This document shows positions 1 through 8,852 of a stretch of DNA of 64,000 nt, one piece after another. Both the position numbers and the translations under genes were made by a program. This stretch comes from Candidatus Flexicrinis affinis. GTDB taxonomy: Bacteria; Chloroflexota; Anaerolineae; Aggregatilineales; Phototrophicaceae. The stretch is taken from positions 186,001 through 250,000 of the forward strand of contig JADJWE010000006.1 of NCBI GenBank assembly GCA_016716525.1. The letters are read 5' to 3'. Within the stretch, counting starts at the first letter, position 1. Each line of letters opens with the position of its first letter. The notes below the pieces were generated by a model that was given only the letters and a program-made list of their open reading frames with translations, was not told the DNA's origin and searched no databases.

Positions 1-1202
1 GGGATGCCCTTCTTGTCCGCATAGTTGAACTGCTGGCCGACCTTGCGGTCTTGCAGCATCAGCTCGGCACGAATGCCTGCCTCGCGCAGTTGAGCCGTGA
101 GCGCAGTCGCCGCCGGGCGCAGATCCGGGCTGAACACGCCGACCAGCGCCTGCACGACCGTCCCGCCGATGTGCGCCGGATACAGGCCGAGTTCGTCCAT
201 CACGTCGATGATGCGCTCGATGCCGAGGCTGACGCCGGTCGTCGGCAGGCTTTCCTTGCGGAACATGCCGATCAGCCCGTCATAGCGCCCGCCGCCGCTC
301 AAGCTGCCGATCTGCGGCTCGGTCACGACCGTCTCGAAGATCGGGCCCGTGTAGTAGCCCAACCCGCGCACCATCGTGAAGTCGATCTCGACGAACTGGC
401 GGGGCACGCCGGCGTCGTCCAGATGCGCGGTCAGGTCGCGCAGTTCGCGAATGCCTTCCGCCGCCGAGTCGACGCCGCCCATGGCGTCTTCGAGGAGGGC
501 GAGCTTGTCAGCGCTCGGGTGATTGTCGACCAGCAGCGCCATCATGCGCGCAACGGCCTCCGCGTCGATCCCGCGCTGGATCAACTCGTCGCGCACGCCA
601 TCGGCGCCGATCTTGTCGTACTTGTCCACGCTGCGGTACAGGTCGCCGAGCTGCGCGTCCGGCACACCGCTGTAATGCCCCATCGCGCTCAGCAACTTGC
701 GGTTGTTGATCTTGACCGTGAAGGTCGGGAAGCCAAGCCGCCGCAGAGTCGAGACGACTACGCCCAGCACTTCGGCGTCGGCGCTGACGTCAGCGACGCC
801 CACGATGTCGACGTCGCACTGGTAGAACTCGCGATAGCGGCCCTTCTGCGGGCGCTCGCCGCGGTACACCGGCGCGAGCTGATAGCGCTTGAACGGCAGC
901 ATGATCTCGGCTTCGTGCATGGCAACCACGCGCGCCAGCGGCACGGTTAGGTCGTAGCGCAGCGACAGTTCCTCTTTACCGCCGGGGTGCTGGGCGTTGT
1001 AGATCAGTTTCTCGGCGTCTTCGCCGTACTTGCCGTACAGCGTCTCGCGCAGTTCGAGCACCGGCGTGCTGAGCGGCTCGAAGCCGTACAGGTGGAAGAC
1101 ATCGCGGACGACGCCAAACACGTAGTCCCGTTTGATCATGTCGGCGGGCATGAAGTCGCGCATGCCTTTGGGCAGGCGGGGTTGGATGCGATTCGTACTC
1201 AC
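1..1202 (-). CDS. hisS: Histidyl-tRNA synthetase (3' end beyond window)
   Basis: Charges tRNA-His with histidine in the cytoplasm (class II synthetase). Reading the minus strand from a GTG at 1202-1200 gives a start resembling other HisRS proteins (STNRIQPRLPKGMRDFMP), followed by class II motif 2 (VYRGERPQKGRYREFYQCD) and the histidine-specific motif RGLGYYTG. Later come GGGRYDGLIGMF and motif 3 (GVSLGIERI), then the anticodon-binding domain. GGAG lies 7 bases before the GTG. About 400 codons are visible and the reading frame leaves the window at base 1, so only the last part of the anticodon-binding domain is missing. The Nudix gene upstream is divergent. The long plus-strand frame over this gene is its antisense shadow. 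Confidence 0.95.
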   Translation of the reverse strand, partial: MSTNRIQPRLPKGMRDFMPADMIKRDYVFGVVRDVFHLYGFEPLSTPVLELRETLYGKYGEDAEKLIYNAQHPGGKEELSLRYDLTVPLARVVAMHEAEIMLPFKRYQLAPVYRGERPQKGRYREFYQCDVDIVGVADVSADAEVLGVVVSTLRRLGFPTFTVKINNRKLLSAMGHYSGVPDAQLGDLYRSVDKYDKIGADGVRDELIQRGIDAEAVARMMALLVDNHPSADKLALLEDAMGGVDSAAEGIRELRDLTAHLDDAGVPRQFVEIDFTMVRGLGYYTGPIFETVVTEPQIGSLSGGGRYDGLIGMFRKESLPTTGVSLGIERIIDVMDELGLYPAHIGGTVVQALVGVFSPDLRPAATALTAQLREAGIRAELMLQDRKVGQQFNYADKKGI

Positions 1203-1454
1203 TCGAAGCTCCTGTGCGTGCAAGGTCGGACAGGTCGGATGGATGTACTGCGAATTGTGCGCGTTTATGGCGCGATTGGGTAGGGAATGATCTAGCGAAT
1301 CGAATCAGCCTCGAGGAGAGGCTGGTGTCGACGTTGGGGGAAGCAGGGAATAGTCATAGGCTCACGATAACGCATGCGCCGGATCTGTCGACCGCCGAAA
1401 AGCGGGGGTTGTGCGGTACGATTGCCGGGTTCTAATCCGCGCGAGGTTCATCCC

Positions 1455-1934
1455 ATGCCCATCCCCGAATACGTCCGTACGATGCGCGCTCGAATCGGCC
1501 ATGACCTGCTGGTGATGGTCGGGGCGGCGGCGGTCATCCGCAACGACGCCGGCGAGGTGCTGCTACAGCTCCGGCGTGACAACGGGCGGTGGGGGCTGCC
1601 CGGCGGCGCGGTCGATCCCGGCGAAGACCCCGCGGCAGCTGTCATCCGCGAGGTGCTGGAGGAAACCGGCCTCGTCGTCGTGCCGGAGCGGATCGTCGGC
1701 GTGTACGGCGGACCGGAGCTGATCTTCCGCTATCCCAACGGCGACGAAATCGCCCTGACCAGCATCACGTTTGCGTGCCGGGTCAGCGGCGGCGCGCTCG
1801 GGATCGGCGACGACGAGTCGCTCGATCTGCGCTGGTTCGCGCCCGACGCGCTGCCGGACTCGGTACTGCCCATGCACCGCGAGCGCATCCATCACGCCGT
1901 CACGCGCGACACGCCTTATTTCCGAGTAACGTGA
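1455..1934 (+). CDS. Nudix hydrolase
   Basis: A 159-residue Nudix pyrophosphohydrolase, expected to cleave a nucleoside diphosphate linked to another moiety. The complete Nudix box is present: a Gly, five residues, a Glu, seven residues, then REVLEETG, starting at GGAVDPGE around residue 48. The N-terminal MPIPEYVRTMRARIGHDLLV is typical of the subgroup that carries a short helix before the Nudix fold. ATG at 1455 is preferred over upstream in-frame codons because the residues before it (about 27) look non-coding. The substrate cannot be told from sequence. Divergent from hisS, with about 250 bases between the two starts. Confidence 0.9.
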   Translation: MPIPEYVRTMRARIGHDLLVMVGAAAVIRNDAGEVLLQLRRDNGRWGLPGGAVDPGEDPAAAVIREVLEETGLVVVPERIVGVYGGPELIFRYPNGDEIALTSITFACRVSGGALGIGDDESLDLRWFAPDALPDSVLPMHRERIHHAVTRDTPYFRVT

Positions 1935-2228
1935 GCAGATCGCGTTATAACGTGTAACAGTTTTCCCACAATTGCGGCAGTTTTATTTGGCACAACATAC
2001 GAAACTTGTAATTCCTCAACATTTCTCAGCAAACGCCGCGGCGTTAAGCCTGCTATCATCCTTGTTGGGATTCTGTGAGGTCCATGTTGGCCCGCGGCAC
2101 GATCACGCGGGTCAGTGTGATTCTCGCCGAACCCACGTGCTTCCCATACAGACCTTCTGCGAACGCGTGGTTCTGTCGTGGGAAGTTCGTAGTTTCTGTT
2201 CTGCGGGCCTCATGGAGGGGTCGAAACT

Positions 2229-5200
2229 ATGAAGTATCGCCGTCTAGTTGTCTTATTGGTCCTTGTGCTTGCGCTGGTCGCCGTTTTACCTGCGGCACAG
2301 GCGCAAACCGTCAAACCCAACGTATACGTCAGCGAAGGGGTCGCACAGGCCCTGAAGTCAGGCCCGGCGAACGTGCTGGTCACGCTCGATGTTCCGGTCT
2401 CCAGCAACCTCCAACAAGTCCGCGACTCCGTAGCGGCTGCGCAAGCGACTGTGCTGAACGCTCTCAATCCGCGCACGTACGCATTGAGAGCGCAGTACTC
2501 GCACGTCGCCGTGCTGTCCATGTCTATCGAGCCTGAGGCGCTCGCGGTCCTGACCGGCTTGCCCAACGTCCGCGCGATCAACCTCGATCAGGAACGGTTC
2601 CTCTCCGATCTCGAATCGAACACGATCACGCAGATCTCCGACGTGCACACGTCCGGTTACACCGGTGTCGGAACGCGTGTGGCGGTCGTCGACAGCGGCA
2701 TCAACGGCACGCATGTCAACCTTAGCGACGACCTTTACTATGAGGCATGCTTCCGGACTGAAGCGGACTGCCCCGCCGGCACGTCCGGCCCGGGCAGCGC
2801 ACTGGATCAGGATGGCCACGGCACGCATGTCTCGGGTATCGTGACCGGCTCTGGCGGCACCGCCCCGGATGCCGAGATCATCGCCCTCAAGGTGTTCACC
2901 CTCGGCAGCACGAGTGACACGAACATCCTCAACGCGCTCAATGCCGTCATCAGCAATGACGCGACGTGGCAGACCAACGTCGTCAACATGAGCCTCGGCG
3001 GCGGTAATTATGCCACGCAAGCGGCCTGCGATCTTGACAACGCGTCTTATGTGACGGCGTTTGCCAATCTCAACGCACTCGGGATCGCGGTTTTCGTCTC
3101 GACTGGCAACGACGCCTCGATCGTTGACGTGAGCGCCCCGGGCTGCGTCACCGGCGCCATCGGCGTCGGCTCGACCAGTGACGCCGTGTTCACCGCGACC
3201 TTTAGTGTCTGCACCGAAAACGGCCAGCCCGACAAGGTCACGTGCTACTCGAACACCACCGCGACTCAAGGTGCCGGCGAGTTGATGGACATCCTTGCGC
3301 CCGGCTGTTTGATCACGTCCGAGTGGACCGGCAGCCCGACCGCGATGGACACCATCTGCGGCACGTCGATGGCAAGCCCGACCGCCGCCGGCATCGCGGC
3401 CACGCTGCTCTCGCTCGATCCATCGCTCACACCAACCCAGCTTGAGGATCTGATTGAGTCGACCGGCGACCCGATCGTCGATTACCGCAACAGCGTGACG
3501 TATCCGCGCATCAACGCGGCTTCGGCCTTCGCCGCACTGGCGATCACGCTGCCGACGCCGACCAATCTGGTCGCGACCCCGATCAACGCCACGCAGATCG
3601 ACCTGACGTGGGACGACATCGCCGGCGAAGACCAGTACGAAGTGCAGCGTTCGCCGGACGGTGCGGGGTGGGCGCCGCTGGGAACGACCGGCACTGATGT
3701 CACGGCACTGTCAGACCTTGCGACGCTGTGCGGCACCAACTACTACCGCGTGCGCGGCGTCGACACGACCGGCCCCGGCTATTCGCAATGGTCCAACGTT
3801 GCGACCGCCACGACCCGCGCTTGTCCGCTGGCGCCGACCTCGCTCGCCGCGACGATCTTGACGTCCAGCTCGGTGCAGCTCGACTGGGCCGATAACGCCA
3901 CCGACGAGACGGCGTACCACGTCGAGCGATCGGACAACGGCGGCCCGTGGGGCAATCTCGTTTCGCTGCCGGCCGACAGCATCACGCACACCGACAGCGG
4001 CTTCGCCTGTGGTCAGTACAGCTACCGCGTGCGCGCCGAGCGCAGCGGAGACTTCTCGGCCTACTCTAACGAAGTGACCGTCGGCCCGTGCGCGCCGGAC
4101 AACGACCTGATTGAGAACGTGGAAGTGGTGACGGGCGACTATCTCGACGTAGAGCCGAACATCCGTTACGCCACGATCAGCCCGAGCGATCCGTCGCCGA
4201 GCTGCCGCTTCGCTGGCCCCGCGCAAGGCTCGAACAGCGTGTGGTACAGCATCACGCCGGTCGGCCCGATCAGCCTGTCCGTCGATACGCTGTCGTCCGA
4301 CATCACCGGCGGTGGTAACCCCGCGTTCAACGACACGATCCTCGCGATCTACACCGGGACTCCGGGGTCGCTCACGCAGGTCGCCTGCAACGACGATTTC
4401 AGCGGCGCGAATTTGCTGTCGCAGATCTCGAACTTCACGATGAACGGCGGCACGACGTACTACATCTACGTTACCCGCTGGAGCGTTGTACCGATGTCGT
4501 TCGACGGTACCCTGCGCGTCAACTTCGTCATCAATGAAGCGCCGCCGGTGCTGAGCGCGACAGGCGTCGTCGATGGGGTCGACCTGTCATGGACGAGCGT
4601 AGCCAGCGCCACCGAATACCGCGTCGAGCGCAAACCTGCGCTGTCCGGCGCGTTCGCCGAAATCGCCACGGTGCCAGCCCCGACGACGACCCACACCGAT
4701 ACACCGATTACACCGTGCGCGGTCTACGATTATCGTGTCCGCAGCTACAACAGCGGCACGGCGAGCTTCGGCGTGTATTCGAACGTCGTGCGCATGGAAC
4801 CGTCGAACTGTAACCTCGCACCCGACAACGATTTCGCCCAGAACGCGGAAGTCGTGTCGTCCTTCCCGTCGACGGATACCGAGTCGGGCGTGCCGTACGC
4901 CACGATCTCCGCGGGCGATCCCACCGTTCAGACGATGGGGGACTGCACGATCGGCTTCCCGCGCACCGGAACGAACTCGATTTGGTATCAGTACACGCCG
5001 TCCGGAGATGGTGTGTTCGACATCAATACCAACGGTAGTTCCGGTTCCGCGGCGGATACGATGATCGCCATCTTCACCGGCACGTATTCGGCGCTCACGC
5101 AGGTGGCATGCGATGATGAAAGCGGCACAGGCTCGCAGTCGCTCATCAACGACTTCCCGATGTCGGGCGGTACGACCTATCTGGTGCTGGTCGCGCGCTG

Positions 5201-6737
5201 GTCGAGTACCGCAACAACCTCAGCCGGCACGTTCGTCGTCAACTTCGACTTCGTGCCTGATGCGCCGGGCGACTTCACATTGACCTCGCCGGCGGATGCC
5301 TCGGTCTACACGCTGCCGACGGTCCCGACCTCCTTCGAGTGGACGGCGTCGAGCGGCGCAGACACCTACACCTTCACGGTGAACGACGGCGTGAGCGACA
5401 TCATCACGCAGACCGGCATCGCCAGCACCAGCACGACGCTGGATGCGGGCGAACAGGCGCTGCTGGTCGCGGGCAGCTACACGTGGAGCGTCACGGCGGT
5501 CAACATCACTGGAAACACGGCCGCCAGCAACGCGCCGTTCGACTTCACCGTCGATCCGGCCCCCGTGCTGCCGGGCGCCTTCACCCTGACCTCGCCGGCG
5601 GATGCGTCGGTCTACACGCTGCCGACGGTCCCGACCTCGTTCGAGTGGACCGCGTCGAGTGACGCCGACACCTACACCTTCACGGTCAATGACGGCGTGT
5701 CGGACATCATCACGCAGACTGGCATCGCCGGCACCAGCACGACGCTGGATGCGGGCGAACAGGCTCTGCTGGTCGCGGGCAGCTACACGTGGAGCGTCAC
5801 GGCGGTCAACACCGACGGCAACACAACCGCCAGCAACGCGCCGTTCGGCTTCACGATCAACCCACCGCTGGTACCTCCGGGCGCCTTCACGCTGACCTCG
5901 CCGGCGGATGCCTCGGTCTACAACCTGCCGACCGTCCCGACGACGTTCGAGTGGACCGCCTCGTCGGATGCCGACACCTACACCTTCACGGTCAATGACG
6001 GCGCAAGCGACATCATCACCATCGCCAGCCTCGTGACCAACAGCGCGACGCTCGACGCCGGCCAACAGGCCCAGCTCGGAATCGGCAGCTATACGTGGTC
6101 GGTCACGGCCTACAACACCGACGGCAATACGACCGCCAGCAACGCGCCGTTCGGCTTCGATGTCACGCCCGAGCAGGCCGAACGTCTGTTGAACGGCAGC
6201 TTCGAGACCGCCGGCGCCAGCGAAAGCGAAGCCGCCGACTGGACGGGCAAGCTGCTGACGACGAAGGACAAGCGGGTCTGCGGTAAGCCCAACTTCCCGG
6301 CGACCGACGGAAGCTGCGTGTTCCGCTTCAAGTTCGGGGTTGGCGCATCACCCAGCCGCAACCTCTCGCAGACGCATACCGCGCCCGCATGGGGCAACAC
6401 CGGCGAGCACCTCGATCTCAGCGTGTATGCCGCGGCCAAGAACTTGACGGCCGGCGCGAAGGTGATCTTCAATGTCAAGTACACCGACGACACCAAGTCC
6501 AAGGTGACACTCGACCTGCCGACCGGCACGTATGCGGCGACCGAGTTCACCGGTGACATCGACATCCTGCTGCAGGTGGCGAAGGTCAAGGTCAAGATCA
6601 AGCCGGGCGCAGCGACCGGCAGCTTCTGGCTCGATGATATGTCGATGCTGTGGACGCAGGCGATCCCGCGCGAGGTCGTTCGCAGCGACGTGCTTCCGGT
6701 ACCGGTCGCGCCGAACGGTTTCCGCGGCAAGAACTAA
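2229..6737 (+). CDS. Secreted subtilisin-like (S8) protease with Fn3 and PPC-like domains
   Basis: A 1502-residue exported serine protease. A signal peptide covers residues 1-25 (cleavage near AQA). The peptidase S8 domain has Asp155 (VAVVDSGIN), His197 (DGHGTHVSG), oxyanion Asn294 (STGND) and Ser380 (GTSMASP), so the triad is intact. Fibronectin III-like modules follow at about 437-617 and 758-855. They alternate with two PPC-like domains at about 618-757 and 856-1005 (GSNSVWYS, TNSIWYQ). Three near-identical modules of about 102 residues occupy 1009-1314. The end, from NGSFETAG to residue 1502, looks like a jelly-roll/carbohydrate-binding domain. GGAGGGG lies upstream of the ATG, and a strong terminator follows. 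The 294-base region before the gene is AT-richer and has a possible -10 TATCAT at 2054. It is probably a secreted scavenging protease. Confidence 0.93.
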   Translation: MKYRRLVVLLVLVLALVAVLPAAQAQTVKPNVYVSEGVAQALKSGPANVLVTLDVPVSSNLQQVRDSVAAAQATVLNALNPRTYALRAQYSHVAVLSMSIEPEALAVLTGLPNVRAINLDQERFLSDLESNTITQISDVHTSGYTGVGTRVAVVDSGINGTHVNLSDDLYYEACFRTEADCPAGTSGPGSALDQDGHGTHVSGIVTGSGGTAPDAEIIALKVFTLGSTSDTNILNALNAVISNDATWQTNVVNMSLGGGNYATQAACDLDNASYVTAFANLNALGIAVFVSTGNDASIVDVSAPGCVTGAIGVGSTSDAVFTATFSVCTENGQPDKVTCYSNTTATQGAGELMDILAPGCLITSEWTGSPTAMDTICGTSMASPTAAGIAATLLSLDPSLTPTQLEDLIESTGDPIVDYRNSVTYPRINAASAFAALAITLPTPTNLVATPINATQIDLTWDDIAGEDQYEVQRSPDGAGWAPLGTTGTDVTALSDLATLCGTNYYRVRGVDTTGPGYSQWSNVATATTRACPLAPTSLAATILTSSSVQLDWADNATDETAYHVERSDNGGPWGNLVSLPADSITHTDSGFACGQYSYRVRAERSGDFSAYSNEVTVGPCAPDNDLIENVEVVTGDYLDVEPNIRYATISPSDPSPSCRFAGPAQGSNSVWYSITPVGPISLSVDTLSSDITGGGNPAFNDTILAIYTGTPGSLTQVACNDDFSGANLLSQISNFTMNGGTTYYIYVTRWSVVPMSFDGTLRVNFVINEAPPVLSATGVVDGVDLSWTSVASATEYRVERKPALSGAFAEIATVPAPTTTHTDTPITPCAVYDYRVRSYNSGTASFGVYSNVVRMEPSNCNLAPDNDFAQNAEVVSSFPSTDTESGVPYATISAGDPTVQTMGDCTIGFPRTGTNSIWYQYTPSGDGVFDINTNGSSGSAADTMIAIFTGTYSALTQVACDDESGTGSQSLINDFPMSGGTTYLVLVARWSSTATTSAGTFVVNFDFVPDAPGDFTLTSPADASVYTLPTVPTSFEWTASSGADTYTFTVNDGVSDIITQTGIASTSTTLDAGEQALLVAGSYTWSVTAVNITGNTAASNAPFDFTVDPAPVLPGAFTLTSPADASVYTLPTVPTSFEWTASSDADTYTFTVNDGVSDIITQTGIAGTSTTLDAGEQALLVAGSYTWSVTAVNTDGNTTASNAPFGFTINPPLVPPGAFTLTSPADASVYNLPTVPTTFEWTASSDADTYTFTVNDGASDIITIASLVTNSATLDAGQQAQLGIGSYTWSVTAYNTDGNTTASNAPFGFDVTPEQAERLLNGSFETAGASESEAADWTGKLLTTKDKRVCGKPNFPATDGSCVFRFKFGVGASPSRNLSQTHTAPAWGNTGEHLDLSVYAAAKNLTAGAKVIFNVKYTDDTKSKVTLDLPTGTYAATEFTGDIDILLQVAKVKVKIKPGAATGSFWLDDMSMLWTQAIPREVVRSDVLPVPVAPNGFRGKN
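5255..6170 (+). repeat. Three tandem 306-bp coding repeats in the subtilase
   Basis: Three units of about 306 bp begin near 5255, 5561 and 5870. Each encodes FTLTSPADASVY and ends at ASNAPF(D/G)F. Units 1 and 2 are almost identical in DNA, and unit 3 is more diverged (DGASDIITIASLVTN). They are extracellular Fn3/Ig-like modules; the near identity suggests recent duplication or gene conversion. Confidence 0.85.
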
Positions 6738-6761
6738 CCGATCGTCCGCTGACGATCACGA

Positions 6762-6796
6762 CGCCCGGCGCAGCAGTGCGCCGGGCGTTTCTTTTT
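6762..6796 (+). terminator. Rho-independent terminator after the subtilase
   Basis: An 11-bp perfect stem (CGCCCGGCGCA, loop GCAG, TGCGCCGGGCG) is followed by TTTCTTTTT, 25 bases after the stop codon. Confidence 0.93.
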
Positions 6797-6864
6797 GGGG
6801 GTATCTGCGGGATATTCGCTTGATACCCCCAGTTCTGAACTACCCAAGCCGCGCTGTCGGCCCG

Positions 6865-6870
6865 TATAAT
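6865..6870 (+). promoter_or_regulatory. -10 box of the proS promoter
   Basis: A perfect TATAAT lies 56 bases before the proS ATG and downstream of the previous terminator. No convincing -35 is seen at 16-18 bp. Confidence 0.55.
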
Positions 6871-6926
6871 GTGGCGACCTGCATCCCGCAGGATCGTTTA
6901 TGTTCCGCGCAGCGAAAAGGATCGTT

Positions 6927-8378
6927 ATGGCGCAGCAAGCAGTCACTCCACTCAGCGAAGACGTCTCGAAGTGGTACAACGAGATCATCTACCGCGCGGA
7001 CATGGCTGCCCCGTCGCCGGTACGCGGATGCGTGATTATCAAGCCGTATGGCTACGAAGTGTGGGAAGCCGTACGCAATGGGCTTGATCGGCGTTTCAAG
7101 GCGACAGGCCACCAGAACGCGTACTTCCCGCTGTTCATCCCCGAGAGCTACTTGCGCCGCGAGGCCGAGCACGTCGAAGGCTTCAGCCCCGAGCTGGCGG
7201 TCGTCACCATCGGCGGGGGCAAGCAGCTCGAAGAGCCGTTGGTCGTGCGGCCTACCAGCGAGACGATCATCGGCGAGGCGTTCGCGCTGTGGATCCAGTC
7301 CTACCGCGATCTGCCGCTGCTGATAAACCAGTGGGCCAATGTCGTTCGCTGGGAACTGCGTACGCGTCCCTTCCTGCGCACGGCGGAATTCTTGTGGCAG
7401 GAGGGGCACACCGCCCACGCGACGCACGAGGAAGCCGAGTTCGAGACACTGCAAATGCTCGACATCTACGCCGACTTTGCGATCACCGAGGCGGCGATTC
7501 CGGTTATCAAGGGGCTGAAGAGCGAGAACGAGAAGTTCGCCGGCGCCCTGCGGACGTACACGATCGAAGGCATGATGCGCGACGGCAAGGCGCTGCAAAG
7601 CGGCACGTCGCACAACCTGGGCCAGAACTTCGCCAAGGTGTTCGACATCAAGTACCTCTCGCGCGACAACGTCGAGGAACTGTGCTGGACGACGAGCTGG
7701 GGACTGTCGACCCGTATGGTCGGCGCGATCGTGCTGGCGCACGGCGACGATAAGGGCTTGCGTCTGCCTCCGATGGTCGCGCCTATTCAGGTCGTGCTGC
7801 TGCCCATTTACAAGACCGACGAGGAGCGCGTCGCCGTCGAGTCGACGGTCGAGCGAATTGCCAAAGAACTCAAGGCCGCCGGCGTCCGCATCCACGTCGA
7901 CAACCGCGAGGAGACTCCCGGCTTCAAGTTCAACGACTGGGAGATGCGCGGCGTGCCGGTGCGGATGGAGATCGGCCCTAAGGACGTCGCCAACAACAAC
8001 GCCGTGCTCGCGCGGCGCGACATCCCCGGCCGTGACGGCAAGCGGTTCGTCTCGCAGGACGGCATCGTGGACGCGGTGCGCGACTTGTTGACCGAAGTGC
8101 AGGCCAACCTGCTCGCCGACGCGACCGCCTTCCGCGATAGCCGCATCCACGACGTGTCGACCTACGACGAGTTCAAGCAGGTGATCGAGGCCGACGGCTG
8201 GGCGCGTGTGTGGTGGGCTGGCGAAGACGCCCGCGGCAGCGCCGACGAGGCGCGCATCAAGGAGGAGACCGGCGCGAGCCTGCGCTGCTTCCCTCTCGAT
8301 CAGCCTGGCGGCACCGGTCGGTGCTTCCTGACCGGCAAGACCGCCGACCGCGTCGCGCTGTTCGCGCGGGCGTATTAG
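6927..8378 (+). CDS. proS: Prolyl-tRNA synthetase, archaeal/eukaryal type
   Basis: Attaches proline to tRNA-Pro. It lacks the editing insertion of typical bacterial ProRS and has the compact ProS type 3 layout: class II motifs (RPTSETIIGEAF, RWELRTRPFLRTAEFLWQEG), the anticodon-binding domain, and a C-terminal domain ending in Tyr (FARAY). ATG at 6927 is chosen because AAAAGG sits 6 bases before it; an in-frame ATG at 6900 has no such site. This gives 483 residues. The C-terminal domain of this type normally holds a Cys4 zinc site. Here the region reads WWAGEDARGSADE and GRCFLTGK, so most ligand cysteines are gone. The gene has its own -10 box and a terminator. Confidence 0.96.
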   Translation: MAQQAVTPLSEDVSKWYNEIIYRADMAAPSPVRGCVIIKPYGYEVWEAVRNGLDRRFKATGHQNAYFPLFIPESYLRREAEHVEGFSPELAVVTIGGGKQLEEPLVVRPTSETIIGEAFALWIQSYRDLPLLINQWANVVRWELRTRPFLRTAEFLWQEGHTAHATHEEAEFETLQMLDIYADFAITEAAIPVIKGLKSENEKFAGALRTYTIEGMMRDGKALQSGTSHNLGQNFAKVFDIKYLSRDNVEELCWTTSWGLSTRMVGAIVLAHGDDKGLRLPPMVAPIQVVLLPIYKTDEERVAVESTVERIAKELKAAGVRIHVDNREETPGFKFNDWEMRGVPVRMEIGPKDVANNNAVLARRDIPGRDGKRFVSQDGIVDAVRDLLTEVQANLLADATAFRDSRIHDVSTYDEFKQVIEADGWARVWWAGEDARGSADEARIKEETGASLRCFPLDQPGGTGRCFLTGKTADRVALFARAY

Positions 8379-8385
8379 GCGGGAA

Positions 8386-8418
8386 GGTCTCAGGAATCAG
8401 GTTTCAGGAGTCAGGATA
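8386..8418. repeat. Dispersed TCAGG/GTCAGGA intergenic repeat
   Basis: Short iterated pieces (CAGGAATCAGG, CAGGAGTCAGG) follow proS. Their reverse complements (CCTGACGACTG) recur at 8505-8555. The same vocabulary (TGACTCCTG, CAGGAGTCAG) appears at about 11870-11900, 29885-29910 and 38998-39032. Always intergenic here. Confidence 0.6.
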
Positions 8419-8450
8419 CGGCGTGTGGCGCAGACCACGCGCCGTTTTTT
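8419..8450 (+). terminator. Rho-independent terminator after proS
   Basis: A 10-bp stem with one G-T pair (CGGCGTGTGG / CCACGCGCCG, loop CGCAGA) is followed by six T. Confidence 0.9.
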
Positions 8451-8631
8451 GTCTCCATTCTCTAATCCGCATGTTGTGCGTCCTCAATCCCGCCTCCTGA
8501 GGCCTGACGACTGGCGGCGGACAGCCATCTTCTGATACCTGACGACTGAATCCAGACTCCTCCCCTCGTGAAATACCGCACAAACCCGAGCGCATTCTGC
8601 TAAAATAGCGGCCGTTCGAAAGGCATCCGCA

Positions 8632-8841
8632 ATGAACTTGCCGATCTTCCTCGCCCACGGCGCGCTCGGCTCTTGGGACGAGATCATCTTCCTTTCCGTA
8701 TTTGTCGTGTTTCTCGCGATCATGGGCATCGCGTGGGTGCGCAGTCGCGCGATCGGAGACCGCGACATCGACGACGACGAACCGGCGTCTCCGCTCGATG
8801 CACCGGCCGACGACTCGCCCGACCGATTCACCCTTCAGTAA
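8632..8841 (+). CDS. Small single-pass membrane protein upstream of CopCD
   Basis: A 69-residue protein. Residues 1-16 are hydrophobic and may be partly periplasmic, a membrane helix covers about 17-36 (IIFLSVFVVFLAIMGIAWV), and an acidic cytoplasmic tail follows (DRDIDDDEPASP). I do not recognise the family. It ends 11 bases before the CopCD ATG, so it is very likely cotranscribed and may assist that protein. A -10-like TAAAAT lies at 8601-8606. Confidence 0.7.
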   Translation: MNLPIFLAHGALGSWDEIIFLSVFVVFLAIMGIAWVRSRAIGDRDIDDDEPASPLDAPADDSPDRFTLQ

Positions 8842-8852
8842 CGCCCGTGCCG

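Noticed and set aside
51..950. Long plus-strand frame at the left edge
   Set aside because: Antisense shadow of hisS, which is on the minus strand and shows the class II synthetase motifs.
1203..1454. T-box or other riboswitch upstream of hisS
   Set aside because: No T-box consensus or terminator/antiterminator pair could be seen on the minus strand.
2358..3269. 303-codon minus-strand frame inside the subtilase
   Set aside because: Arg/Val/Asp-rich shadow without a ribosome-binding site or known domains.
5255..6170. Possible CRISPR-like array
   Set aside because: Units are 306 bp, in frame, and encode protein modules; there are no short spacers. No CRISPR array or cas gene was found anywhere in the window.
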